Of a DNA stretch of 64,000 bases, positions 13,815-25,630 are shown one piece after another. The notes under the pieces were generated by a model. It was not told the origin of the DNA. It did no database searches and was given only the letters and a program-made list of their open reading frames with translations. The stretch's first letter is position 1. Each line of letters starts with the position of its first letter. Source of the stretch: Varroa destructor (lineage: Eukaryota; Arthropoda; Arachnida; Mesostigmata; Varroidae); NCBI RefSeq assembly GCF_002443255.2, contig NW_019211458.1, positions 18,285,939 through 18,349,938 on the forward strand. Direction: 5' to 3'. Both the position numbers and the translations under genes were made by a program.

Positions 13815-15227
13815 ATGACGAATTCTGTATCGCTAGTCGTCGCCCCACGCAACGCCAACGAAAGTGACAGAATCGACGTGGGAAAGCGGTGCCAAGACCA
13901 GCGCGAATCCAACGGCTTGTGTACTACAATGTCGCTACGATCAGATTTCTTATCGCTATCGGCTTCCATTGAGGTTAACTTCGACTGCCACCACTCAGCG
14001 TCATATAAAATTGAGTCGTCACAATCATTTTGGCAGCGCATCGTACCAAAGTTTGCAAAAAAGGCCATTCAGAAATATACGAGTAAGTTATACACAAAGC
14101 TCCAAGGTGACACAAGGGACGGATCTGGCAATAGGTCTTGGTGCGGTTTCATTTCACGATGCACGCAAGAAGTTCTCTCCGACCTGAGTACTTCACACAT
14201 GAGCGAAAGCAAAAGACCTAATCGACGCTGGGAGATTCTATACGACGAAATCGATGAGCTGAATTTTCGGCTTGGAGAGGGTGGGCAAGGCGCGGTGTCC
14301 CTCGGCATGTATCAAAATACATTGGTTGCCGTAAAAAAAGTGAAGAGAAATCGCGACACAGACCTCGATCATTTGAAGGAACTTCGCCACCCAAACATTG
14401 TGCATTTTCTTGGCGTATGCTCCCAAGCAGAGCAATACTTTATTGTCATGGAATACTGCCCCTACGGAGATCTATATGGAGCGTTACATGTACATGGACA
14501 AAGTACTCCGTCTAATGTTGTCAAGTGGTCCAAGGGGATCGCCGCTGGAATGGAGTATCTCCATAAACATCGAATTATTCATTGTGATCTCAAATCGCCA
14601 AACATATTGATTGGACGTAAAAGTAACGTCAAAATCATTGATTTTTGTAGCACCGGTGGCAGTAAGGCGTTGCGAAGGCCTGAGTCTAATCAACGGTTTA
14701 TGTACACTGCAGCATGGAGTTCACCAGAGAATATTCGGAAAGAATCCTCCTGTTATACCGGAGACGTCTGGTCATACGGTGTTGTCCTTTGGGAACTACT
14801 GACCTGCGAAGTCCCGTACAAAAATTTACACCCTAATATGATTCTCTACGGCGTGGCTCAGAATCGTATTGGTCTACCTATAGCAAGGTCTTTGCCGAAA
14901 GGCTACAGAAGGTTGATAGAAGAATGCCAGAACCACAAACCGCAGAAACGACCTTCTTTCAAGCAAATCATCAGGCGTCTAGAAACAGCGTGCAGTGACC
15001 TGTTGTCATTTTCAGAAAAGGCTTTTTGTCTGGCGCAAGCCGAATGGAACACAGAAGTTGGATTGGATCAAAGCAATGAGTTTACGAATCCGTGGCTTAA
15101 AGCGAACAGGGAGCTTTCTGGTGGACCGATTGCTGACTTTGAGTATGATCGTTACGCCTGGCACTATTACACTGGAATATTAGAGACTGGCGACAAGCCG
15201 GATCAATGTTTAGACGAGGTAGGTTAA
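13815..15227 (+). CDS. Intronless DLK/LZK-like MAP3K, catalytically atypical
   Basis: Serine/threonine kinase-fold protein of 470 residues. The frame is open from a TAA at 13716-13718. The first ATG is 13815, with A at -3, so I start there; the open frame before it has no ATG. Residues 1-135 match nothing I know. The kinase domain (about 139-395) has a DLK/LZK signature: W139 and DEIDEL, glycine loop GEGGQG (154-159), VAVKK with Lys174, the very short helix-C region, HPNI (192-195), KSPN (260-263), DVWSYG (317-322) and KRPSF (378-382). Just after it comes QAEWNTEV (408-415), a DLK/LZK hallmark. DLK kinases activate MKK4/7-JNK and p38 signalling in stressed or injured neurons. Oddities: HCD replaces HRD (256-258); DFG reads DFCSTG (276-281), as if three codons were inserted; the GT before APE is lost, and APE is SPE (303-305). 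The protein ends about 55 residues after the SPE-to-KRPSF part of the domain, without the leucine zippers. Conserved lysine and both catalytic aspartates remain. It may be a retrocopy, an expanded lineage-specific paralogue or a pseudokinase. Family assignment is firm; activity is unknown. Confidence 0.8.
   Translation: MTNSVSLVVAPRNANESDRIDVGKRCQDQRESNGLCTTMSLRSDFLSLSASIEVNFDCHHSASYKIESSQSFWQRIVPKFAKKAIQKYTSKLYTKLQGDTRDGSGNRSWCGFISRCTQEVLSDLSTSHMSESKRPNRRWEILYDEIDELNFRLGEGGQGAVSLGMYQNTLVAVKKVKRNRDTDLDHLKELRHPNIVHFLGVCSQAEQYFIVMEYCPYGDLYGALHVHGQSTPSNVVKWSKGIAAGMEYLHKHRIIHCDLKSPNILIGRKSNVKIIDFCSTGGSKALRRPESNQRFMYTAAWSSPENIRKESSCYTGDVWSYGVVLWELLTCEVPYKNLHPNMILYGVAQNRIGLPIARSLPKGYRRLIEECQNHKPQKRPSFKQIIRRLETACSDLLSFSEKAFCLAQAEWNTEVGLDQSNEFTNPWLKANRELSGGPIADFEYDRYAWHYYTGILETGDKPDQCLDEVG
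15216..15224 (+). other. Donor-like site two codons before the kinase stop (GAG|GTAGGT)
   Basis: The reading frame ends GAC GAG GTA GGT TAA, and GAG|GTAGGT is a good splice donor falling exactly on a codon boundary. If used, the kinase exon would splice onward in phase 0 and the true C terminus would lie downstream, where canonical DLK has its zipper region. The nearest acceptor (cttccag, ending about 15321) would give V-L-P-V and a stop, so it restores nothing. No zipper-encoding exon is visible in the window. Confidence 0.35.
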
Positions 15228-18200
15228 AGGACTGCTTATTACGTTACTTATTGCCTTCGAGTTGAGCGTTCACCCAACATTAGTATCACATGAGTTGAAA
15301 TAGTTCAAAATCAACTTCCAGGTTTTGCCTGTATAACTTCTAAGTTACGACGTCTCGTTTTTGCGGCAACACTTTACAGGCAATGCGATGGAAACGCACA
15401 TTGACAATTCGCGAAGCGGAATTTTCTGCTGCCACTGTATAAGTAATGTGGTGAAATCTCTGTTTAAGCACAGGACTAAGCTGCGACCGGGGGGTAGAAC
15501 GCGAGATTGTTTTCCTACCGTAAGACAACTATGCACATAAGGACGACACGGTAACCAGTACTCCACCAGGTTTCGAGCAACATCTGTTACTCCTATCATA
15601 GTTGCCTATTTAGGTTTTTTAAAAGCGACTAAGAAACTGGCTGTTGCACAGGGGCTATAGTTGCACCGAAACGTAGTGGTATGCCAGGCAACTTCAGTTA
15701 TCAGCGATAAAATAGGTGGAACTTATGAGAAAGTTAGCTGGCATTTGATAAGAATGTCGCAATGATGTTTCCGCTTATGTCCCGGTACTCTTACATCTGG
15801 AAAATGAACTAACGCACTTCCTGTGTAACCTTCCCATCGTTTTTCGGGTTATCCCAGCTTTAGAGCCGATTGTTAAATTTTGATACCTTAAATTCTTCCT
15901 TATTTCGAATATCTCAAATAAATTAAGCCGACAACTGGGCACTGAATAATAAATAGCAGGAATCTACGCTGCTTCGCAACATCTCTGTATGCACAAGGTT
16001 GGCTGTAGCGTTCTGCACAGTAAATAAGGGTACCGTGACAAAAATACCTCCTTGGCTCTATGTATATATTGTGTTGACCTGTTGAATAAGGTTAGGCATA
16101 TGTAGAGCAAACCATTAGGCTAATACATACAGATAATTTAATCAATCAGTGTAATGACTAGTTGGGCAAATGTGCGACAAACACTAGATCCCTTTAAGCC
16201 TTTTTCTTCAAGCAGATCAACAGATAACTCGCAAAACGAAAAGAAGCTAGAGTACAATAACTATCTTTAAGCGACTGTATTAGTTAATCATCTAGAACTG
16301 GAATAAAGAAGACAACCTGTGAGGTGGGCATGTCCCCGCCACATCACCGTGTATACAGTACACCTCTAGCATTGGTTCTATTTTTGAAAACTCACAAAAA
16401 CAAACTTTGAAAAAATCCTATTGATACAATCGAATTTAAACGTCGAGCGCATTCTAGCTTGTCTTTTCTAACCGTAAAAAAAAAATGAGTAAATAGGTGG
16501 CCGGGGCAACCGCTTGTAACTTACCGTATCGTATCTTCTGGGTGTTTTTTGAACCCTTCTCAGAAATAACAGATACTACGACCATTTTCTTTTTCTATAG
16601 CACATCATGTCTTTCTTTAGTTTCCACCTTACCTAGAATGACATTTAATCAATTTGGTTTCCTCAAAGAGACGCCGCCACGTATTGTGCTCTCTAAAATG
16701 GTCCGCCGTACTTTTAAGCTACAAATTTCTTTGTCGTATTTGCTACGCAGTGCCTTTATTCTTCTCTTTTTCCTTTAATTTACCTGTTCTTCTGAAACGA
16801 TTGCCCAACTTTTTAACCAATGGCTGAGTCTGCCAACGTGCGATATGCAGGCTGGCGTTAATTCTATTTACCTCTTTTGGTGTTGAGGCATCACGTCGAG
16901 TTAGGCGTTTGAACGGGTGGTTTGAGTTTTTCTTCACAGACAGGCAGATCTATGTATGTTTTTATTGACTGTGCTTGAAGAGTTACTGGTAAATGGACCT
17001 TTGGTTGTACAGACAAGAACTCTACGATAGATTTTGTTGTATGGAAACGTCTAGAAATTAAATCCCAGTAGTCAATCTCGTCAGACACTTTCGGCGTATG
17101 CTACAGTTTAAAAAAAGCTTTTGAAAATCTCAATTTAAATTGAAACGGCTAAGACACTATCGATTACATATTTAGTTAGTGCCTAGTGGATTTATATTGA
17201 AGGAACATCTACACTAAAGTTTTCTTTTTTTCTGTCCCTGGACTTCAGTCTTCAGGACATAACCTGTATAATTACTTATTAACTTTACAGTCATGCTGCT
17301 TCAGGTCGCAGGGTTGCGTTTAGCTAATACTAACACAATGCATTAGATGCCTGCTTAACCGAAGAGCCTGCAAGATAGGATACATTTTACTCCCTAACTC
17401 TATCACCTAGAAACACCTTTCATTCTACTGCTTATTGGGCAACCGTAGAGTATCAACCGACAATGTGCCTGTCTTTATGCGTCTACCAGTAGATTATCTT
17501 GTCTTTTTTGCCTTCTTATCTCTTTCTGCAATACACGACAGTACAACAACCATGGACACCTTCAGCAGTGACAGATATCTTTCTATATAGATATATATGT
17601 ATGTATGATAGGTAAACTGTAGACCATTTTCATGTCAAACCATGCCTTACTCATAAAAATGCTCGAAAAACAATTTGCACGACACATTGTTTACACCGTT
17701 TTTTTTTTTTTTTTTCTATTCAACAAGGATTTTTTACATTGCATATTTCAGGGCACTCTTATTTTGTAACTCAATAGTGTTTTTTTTCGTATAATTATCT
17801 CGTAATAAATCAATCTTCTATTAGATGCGACACGCCGAGCCAAAGAAATATTGAGTAAGAATGGTATAACAGCATAAAAAAGAGCATATCGTTATAAATA
17901 ATTCGATTCATTGTATAGCTGCGGCTTTATTCATACCCATAATACTACTTTATATCATGTCGTTTGTGATTAAATGCGTATACCCTTCTCCATCGTCGTT
18001 TTATCCAGTTCGTAACTCACTCGGGTTTCTCTAACGCTATTCTAATTTTACTGTTTACATCGATTCTTATTGGTCACGTATCTTTCACGGTGTAGTTGTG
18101 GGTCCTGCTTCTTACGATACTGTGGCATTACGTCGAACTCCGTGGCATCGCGATGCGTTGTGACGCGACATCATCCAGTTCCAAGCAAACCACTGCATTT

Positions 18201-20430
18201 CAGTGTAGTTCATAGTCGTTCGAAATTCCGCCTCGTCTCAAAATACCAGCAGCTTCCCTTCCGATCCATTAGGCCACAGTGTTGCTATTATCAGGATACT
18301 ATCAGGGGTGATGCATACGATTAAACTTTTCACGGCGGTTTGCTAAGCGTTCCGTCGTCACCGGCTTGCTCACGATGTGGTCTGGTCCCTTCAGTAAAAT
18401 AGCGCAGGGCTTCTGATGCTGATGACTACTACAATAACTGTCTTCTGGAGCACAGGCGCGGCAGAAGAAATAAGAGGCAGAAAAACAATGGCACAATCGT
18501 AGTCGGCCGAACTGCTGTTACAGATCGCTTCTGGCCGAATGATCAGCATCTGAAATAATAGCAACGATAGTGAAAGCAATCGTAACGATGACAGTATATT
18601 GAAAGCCCTCAACCAACACCCATTGGCGACCTATAACGCGCGTCTATTACTCGATGCCTGGTAGTGCCTTCATTTCTAACACTGCGCAGCGGTAACGTAA
18701 CGTCTTATATAGGCTATGATCATTTTTTTTTTCTAGCAAGCCGATAAGTCACGTACCGTCAGGGGATCCGTTTACGCTACGCTGCTAAGGGAATGAGCCA
18801 CTCGAGGACAGACTCTGACTAAAACGAGCGTTGTCCCGAAGCAGGTGCGTATGGTAGTGACGAACTAAAAACTGAAGTCAGACAAAAGCAGGACGGCGGT
18901 TCTATAGCAGATTATCTGAGCAAAATGGCCAGAAAACGAAGTTGAGTGCGTGCCACTGGCGAGTTCGCAAATGAAAACGATTTCATCAGCGTAAACTCAT
19001 AAGCTAAACAGCCTTACGATGTTACAGAAGAGCTGACAAGCATGACTGCAAATAATAAATGCGTTGTTTTTCGTCGTATTATTTTCTTTATGTCAGCGAA
19101 TGGATACATTTCCGCAATAACATGAGAAGATCGCCCGTATCGTACATCAAACGTATATCCGTAAGAACTTTTTGATGACGCCTGTACGTTCGATGGAATT
19201 CATTTTCTTATACAAACACGTCAATCCATCTATGTCCATTAGATGAAGTCGGCGAACTTCATTTACGGACGTTGTTGAGACATCGAATGAATGCTCACTC
19301 GGGCCCCGAGAGCCTTCTCTATTTATAGAAATAATACTGATACAGCACAGTATTAGCAATAGGCTCAATTGCTTATAGTGTGAATTCCTCTGAAATAAAC
19401 AAAGGCAAGGTATACTCTAACTTTTCACGTGCCTAAAACTATAGTGTGCAGGCGCACACCCATATTTGAATAGGTTTTATTAAACAGCAGTTACTTTTTT
19501 GAAAGTTCAAGTGCTTTATACTCTACTGTGGCGATATTTAACTAAATAACAGCTAAACAATAACAGTACGCTATGAGTAAACTGTCATGAACGACATAAG
19601 GTTAACTTCGTGCAGCTTAAGGACATGTTATGGTCCGTATCCGAACCATAGATAGACACACGGTTCATTTCGATGGAAGTTTGCCTAACGTTACCCTGCG
19701 ATTGTGGTTTGAGTTAAAGCTACGTTACGTATAGGTCTAGACAGATCCGCTGCATCTTCGATTCTCGCCGGCTAGTATAGGGTCATACAACAAAATGTAG
19801 ATATTTTTACTGGTTTAGCCTTTGGCCGAAACACGTAACACACACAAATAACTGTCAAGCACATGTCCGTAGTCTGCTTAAACCGTCAACACACAGTTAT
19901 TATTATTACATACACTACACACGGCTACTAGCTACAACTACGATGAACATTTGGATATGGCGCCCGATAGAACCGCCGCTTCTCTGACCGCCATTATTAC
20001 AATAGTATATCGTATTGGGAAATCCGTCTTTTTTCACCTTATCCATAGCTCCATAAATCTGTCACGAGGCAGAGGTCAATGGAAATAGGTCTGAAGCGTC
20101 TGCCACCGCTGCATTTGAATACCATATTATAGTAATGATGTCTTGGTACGCAAATATAGCCAGGATGACACAGACACGCATCAGACGATAACAGCGCCAA
20201 AGTAAATAATACCCGATTATATGATGAAGACCTGGACCGAAAGTTCTTTTGTGTCCTATTTCAAATGCTGTTCATTGGCTGATGTGTTATAACAGCGCAA
20301 CGTGCCTGTCTTCTAGGCGTGACATTGCAATAAAGCTGTCACGCGATGATTCGCAGATTCATTGAGTGGCATAACAGCCATAAAATCCAAGTAGGTTTCG
20401 GGTAGTAAGACGCAGGAAAGATTGCGGTCG
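15228..20430. other. Non-coding stretch downstream of the kinase gene
   Basis: No gene is recognised. AATAAA words at 15917-15922 and about 16303 could serve as kinase polyadenylation signals but are common by chance. There is no A-rich tail directly after the kinase stop. Frames at 16497-16778 (+, hydrophobic) and 18070-18324 (+) are chance-sized. A 17-base T run is at 17699-17715. The segment 18.0-18.9 kb is somewhat richer in GC. Confidence 0.55.
17699..17715. repeat. T17 homopolymer
   Basis: Seventeen uninterrupted T, the longest homopolymer I found in the window. On the minus strand it is an A tract that could be the relic tail of a retroposed sequence, but no such sequence is recognised beside it. 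Confidence 0.9.
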
Positions 20431-20494
20431 TGACGTGTTACGTCAAAAATGAAGTTAAATTCATAATGCCACTACAAACCTGTCAATCACGTCA
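20431..20494. promoter_or_regulatory. CRE-like cluster with inverted pair
   Basis: TGACGT (20431-20436) and ACGTCA (20440-20445) form a perfect inverted pair separated by GTT. Another ACGTCA lies at 20489-20494. TGACGT is the core bound by CREB/ATF-type bZIP factors in animals. Three such cores in 64 bases is a local enrichment. No promoter or gene is visible close by, so function is inference. Confidence 0.3.
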
Positions 20495-23190
20495 GCAATC
20501 CACAAACGAAAAAAGATCGTGGGATAACCATTGATTCTGTATTGACTAGGGGCTATTCAACGATACCATTATTATTAGAAGCTGTTCAGCTGGAAGTAAC
20601 GTTCAGTGAACAAGATCGGGAATTAGTTCCTACACCATCCACAAAAGTACGAGTAGCAGTTCAAGGTTTCATTGAACTAAAACACGGGCAAAACGGCCTT
20701 TGCGAGATTTATGGCAAGAGTTTTTTTATTATCAAGTCATATACAAAAGCGGCTACGGCTTGTTAATTAATTAACAACACAAAATAAAGAAGCTCTCCCC
20801 GTACAAAAAGGTCCTACCTAGGTTGATATCGTGATCTATTAATGTCGTTATTATTATCGTTACTAAAATAATAATAATTATTATAAATAGGTTTGTTTTT
20901 CCTGAGAAATTTTGCCCACAGCATAATTGACCCCAGAAGATCATTTTCGGCTTCGTTCGATCACATTCCTCAATTTCTTCTATGTTTTTTTAGGCATATG
21001 TCGTGCGTTGGGAGAAACCTTGTCTCTGCACTCGCGCTTGTTGAGGTCCATTAGCCATCCCTAAACCTGCCGTCTTAACGTGCTTGCTGAAAAAAAGTAT
21101 TTGTTTACCCAATTTGAAGGTTAAAGTATCATACAATGCTCCTTGAGCCTTGACTATCTGTTCGATGACCGCCAAAGATCCGATTGATCAACTGGTTCGT
21201 TACGCTCTGTATTGTTCTACCTGCCTAGACAGCGGCACACATGTGCATACGTCCGCTTAAGAAGACCTCTTCTGCGCTAAATAAAACATACTTTGTACTA
21301 CGGAGAGGTAGGAAATCATTCTTAATGATGATAACAAGTTAACAATCAGCGCCACTCGCGCAATTAATAAAAATGGTCAGGGTGTTTAAACAAAGAGTTA
21401 CCTGGAAATGACACGCTGAAAAAAGAGGAAAATTCCCTAGCTCATTGCTGAGAGCCGTGTGAATCTGGATTTGAGATGTGGAACCTGGAGCCTGCCAATT
21501 TCTCTGCGGACAAATTTAGCTGGCTCTAGCTGTACTATTTAGTGTAATAATACTCTGAAAGCAATTTCTATCCGAACATAAAATAGGTCCAAGACACTTG
21601 TGTGATTTTCTTGTTTCGACTAGATAACACATTGAAATATGATGAATTCGTCGAAAAACGCAAAAAAAAAATGTTTGAGAGAACGTTTCCGTCAATCTTG
21701 AGCAGTCTGCACATAAAGATAGGACTGAATGGCCCCATTATATCTCAAGGGAAAAACTCCTAAAACCAGAAATCATATCCAATCCATTTGATAGCAAGCC
21801 TAGTAGAACACGCTATGCAATTTGTCCTAGTGGAATATGTGCCTTGGGTAAAACACTGCGCAGGAATCACGGCGTTCGAAAGTACTGGCATTAACTCCGA
21901 ATGATCCGATTTTCCAATCGTGGTGCAATTCAAAGAAAACTTTAAAGCGGCTTTTATGTATTGAAGTGGAAGACATTCAAGCATATCACTCCAACCGCAC
22001 CCGCTTTAATAGAGCGTTCATGATCTATTGTTGACTCTAAATTAAGAAGTCCTTGCAGCAGTTCTGAGACAGCTGTTGTCAGGCCGGAGGAGGCACTTGT
22101 GACCGTATTATAGAGTGGTTAAATATACGCCCTCACATATAACTTTTGTAGAGGTTTCTGCGGGCTTGAAATACTACATTTGTATTTAGTGTGTTCTTTA
22201 ATTTTGCAGGTAACTATTGCGAAAAGTATTAATAGTCACGTTTAAGCACTGGGGGGTAGTATTTTCTTTTATCTGAAACCGCTATCGTGAACTATCGTCA
22301 GTTGTCGATAGGGGGTTCCTTTTGTGTTAGTTAGCGCTATCGTCTGATCATGACAAGGAGAACGAGCCGAATATACCGACAGCACACCTGACCAGCTCCC
22401 TATCCTGACATCGTAAAGCATCCCTAGTGACCTGCGAATAGTTCGGGTCACCCATGCTTTCGGCACTAATTGCGCAGCGACGTTAAGTTGTTGTGGGTGA
22501 CTTCTGCTAAAGTTTTATAATCTATAAAAATACCAAATTGAAGTTACGTTTTTCGTAATCTAGACCGTCAGAATCCTATATGAATAGCTATAGGAAAATG
22601 GCGATAATTTATGTAGATCATTCACACTGTATTTGTCCTTGTTTTCCACTAAAAGCAGCAGAAGGATGGTTAGTTACGGTGTAACCTGCAGGACTAAGCA
22701 ACCTTAATTTTACCAATTTTGAAATTATGTCAAATTTGAAAAATGGCGTCACGTAGCCTCTATTTTCTGCGTCCGTTCACGCCACGAAGCCTAACGTTTT
22801 GAGTAGGACAACGGCGAAATTTCTATAATTAATTATCGATTAGTCATCATCGCTTGTAGCAAATGAAATGACAACATTATAGAAAAATATCTGCATATAA
22901 ATCGAGACTATGCCACGCATCCAGAATGAGCTTATCTTGATCACAAAATGTGAAAATTTTCCAGCAGTCGCCTGTGAACACAATTTTCTTCGCTAGTTAC
23001 CGAAAAATATCAGATGCTACGCCCATAGAACGCGTGCAATCGCGATTTAGGCCCATATAAATCCCGCGACAACAATAACACAGCCCTAATTAGAAATTAG
23101 CTGGATTGTGTGCTCGTAGCGTAGCTGGCGAATAGTACATCGCGTGTGGTCCGTTTCCGTCGTCCGTCGGCCGTACGTCCGTTTTCATTT
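20495..23190. other. Non-coding stretch with one protein-like frame
   Basis: No gene is recognised. The plus frame at 20542-20766 reads like folded protein (segments such as EAVQLEVTFSEQDRELVPTP) but has no ATG at its start and no clear flanking acceptor, and is chance-sized. AT-rich trinucleotide tracts (ATT/AAT) lie around 20845-20885. From about 22.9 kb the sequence becomes more CpG-rich, leading into the TATA box at 23196. Confidence 0.5.
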
Positions 23191-23195
23191 TATCC

Positions 23196-23203
23196 TATAA
23201 AAA
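23196..23203 (+). promoter_or_regulatory. TATA box (TATAAAAA) in a CpG-rich island
   Basis: A perfect TATAAAAA follows a CGTC/CCGT-rich stretch and precedes about 180 bases of CpG-rich sequence. An initiator-like TAGTG at 23223-23227 lies at the usual distance. Downstream come a five-codon upstream ORF (ATG GCA ATG GTT CTT TGA) and then the ATG at 23384. This is the best promoter candidate in the window outside the kinase region, but no product is identified. Confidence 0.35.
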
Positions 23204-23383
23204 GCGTAGCTCCTCTGAGCGATAGTGCGTGTCCGACGATTCGACCGCTGTTCAGCTGTTATGGCAATGGTTCTTTGATCATATCCACTAATTACACGTA
23301 GAGACCACTGGAGGTCGATTTCGTGCGATCAACGACGCCACAAGAGCCGTTTGTACCGCGGCCGTTGTATTGAGAACTATAAC

Positions 23384-23584
23384 ATGACATTATCTTGCAC
23401 AGACACGTCAGACGCGTGGCATTTAGCTGAATCAGGGCTGGGCCTTAGTTCGCGTAGAATGATTGGCGTCTTTCGTCAAAGCTTAATATTAGACCTGTCT
23501 TATGCAATTGACCTTCGTAAGATCTGCTGGATGTTCGTTCGAATAATGGTTTTTAAACACGCAAGAACGAAACGAAAAAAATGA
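23384..23584 (+). other. Possible first coding exon or small ORF (unidentified)
   Basis: An ATG with A at -3 lies about 160 bases after the proposed start site and opens a 66-codon frame, MTLSCTDTSDAWHLAESG onward, ending in a basic tail and TGA. A donor (TTC|GTAAGA, 23516/23517) would end the exon after 44 codons plus one base. The sequence shows no signal peptide or known domain. It may be a first exon, a small peptide, or chance. Confidence 0.22.
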
Positions 23585-24280
23585 TAAATAATTACGAGCA
23601 GCTATAACACGTCGCATTGGATACATTTTGTCTAATTTTTCGTTCAGAGACCAAGCCAGACAAAACAGCGCGATGACTGTGTGCCGCCGTGCATGGGGCA
23701 TAATGTTTACGAGTTGATCTTACGAAAAAGAGGGTCTATAAAGCAGACGACTCGCATTGTGAATACAGTATGTACTCCATATAATTGTCGCGTACGGTAT
23801 TCGCGTTCCGTCCTAGCAGTCCCGTTTGACCCCCTAGCTTTACCCTGTAGACTACAGGTCCTGGCTGTTTCGTTGTATCGCCGCAAGCCTTTCTTTATTT
23901 ACTACCGAAATCGAGTAACCAAACACGAAATGGTATCATTATTGAGCTAAAATAGTTGGTCACTGGCACTCGGTGCATCGCTGTTAGCATCAGGCATATG
24001 AGCGACCAAGTAATCGACGTTGCTTTCTTGGTTCCGCTAAGTACTCTCTATATTTCTCGCTTGAAGCTAGCATTTAACGGATACTTGACATTCTGTGCAT
24101 CTGCTTGGTCCTGCCTATAATAGATGAACGCACAGGAGCACGCGTACACAGTTAGTCACAAACGCTTGGTTACTGAAGATGAACGACACTATTATTATTA
24201 TACAGTGAAGAAGACGTTCGCCGGAGATGATGACGAGAAATAAGTAAATCAGACATTGCAGTTAGGATCCGTCTATCAAA

Positions 24281-24298
24281 GCAGCAGCAGCAGCAGCA
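24281..24298. repeat. (GCA)6 trinucleotide run
   Basis: Six uninterrupted GCA units. It is not inside a credible coding frame. Confidence 0.9.
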
Positions 24299-25603
24299 TC
24301 CAGCGGTAAAGACTCGACGAATGTGTAACTTCAATACATTGTTAAGCGAAATGAAGGGTAGAACAGAAATTTACGAGCAGACACGACGTGCTGGATGAAC
24401 TCTACCTTTTCCACGTATGGCTGTGCCATTCGTTTATAATAGCAATTCCAGTGGTAATAATGGAACACAAATAGCCATAAAAAGAGCAATGGTTTCCTGT
24501 TCAGCCATCATTTTCGTCTGCCCCTCCCACACTGGCGATGTCGCGACTTGTTGTTGTTGTTATTATTCTAGCAGCCTCGTTTCAACAGTGGCTACCCTTG
24601 CAAAGTTCACCATGATGCTAAACCGGCTACTGAACCATACCGAAACAGGTTGAAATTTAGAAAATCAGAGAATAGAAACTGAGTTGCTGATCAACGCTGT
24701 CGTCATGGGATGTTTACTCTAAACAAACGACGACGGCAGCAGTGGATCGACAAAAGCTGTAAGACGCAATCTCAGTCATAGCAAGCATTACGATATACGG
24801 AATAACATTTTCGTCTCAGTCCAGGCATTCAATGATGCTCACACTACACAGAGACAAATGCCGACAGACGGGACGTGTCTGCAATTGGCAACGCCAGGAG
24901 CCAGTATCAGAAGTAAGCCGTGCTACGACAAGGCTGTGCCGTGTTCCCACTACGACCATCAGGTACCTGGTCAATGAGCAGCGTGTCGCGCGGGTAGAAG
25001 TCGCTGGGATGCGGCAAAAAAATGAACAATAACTGCATGAGAAATGAGCGAATCGGACTGTTTTACCGTTGCATTTCCACCATATTCCAGTTGTACGGCG
25101 CTTAAGGGCCACTGTTGCTGGCCAGCGCCACCGCCCCCTGCTCCGAGCTGTAGGCGCTGCCGGAAGTGGTGGATTCGCGGATGATTTGGCTGGCTTACTT
25201 CGAACGGTGGCAACAGTCGCAGAAGCAGAATTTTCATCAACATCAGTACCAGTAACAGCAATAGCCATCTCAGGCCTGGAATAGTAGTAGTGAATTGACT
25301 GCAGAAATCCCTAATATAAGCTAAGTTCCCCTTACCTCGATCGGGCCGACTGCAACAAGGGCCTAACCAACCGTGGTCGCAACGCGACCCCGTGAGTCAA
25401 TAAATGTATTGCTAGAACGTGGTAATGCGGCTAGGGTAACCGCTGTCACTATCAAAAATTGTTGTGATCCGAGCCGCAGATCAACAGAAGGTGGCCGGAC
25501 AAGCGCGACTGTTTGCCAGAATCTCAGGTATGATTATGGCTAATGTCATCGCAGCGCATACTACGCTATATAGGCACATACCCATGAACCGAATGAAGAG
25601 GCG

Positions 25604-25630
25604 GATATTTACAGGATACTAGTAAATATC
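25604..25630. repeat. 9-bp inverted repeat, 9-base loop
   Basis: gatatttac (25604-25612) and gtaaatatc (25622-25630) are perfect reverse complements around a loop containing the palindrome actagt. A stem this short is not rare in AT-rich DNA. Confidence 0.6.

Noticed and set aside
13766..15183. Several frames overlapping the kinase in other phases and on the minus strand
   Set aside because: Shadows of the kinase coding sequence with no motifs of their own.
24816..25268. 150-codon minus-strand frame
   Set aside because: Low-complexity Ala/Arg/Ser/Val translation, open on the opposite strand too, explained by local GC and triplet richness.
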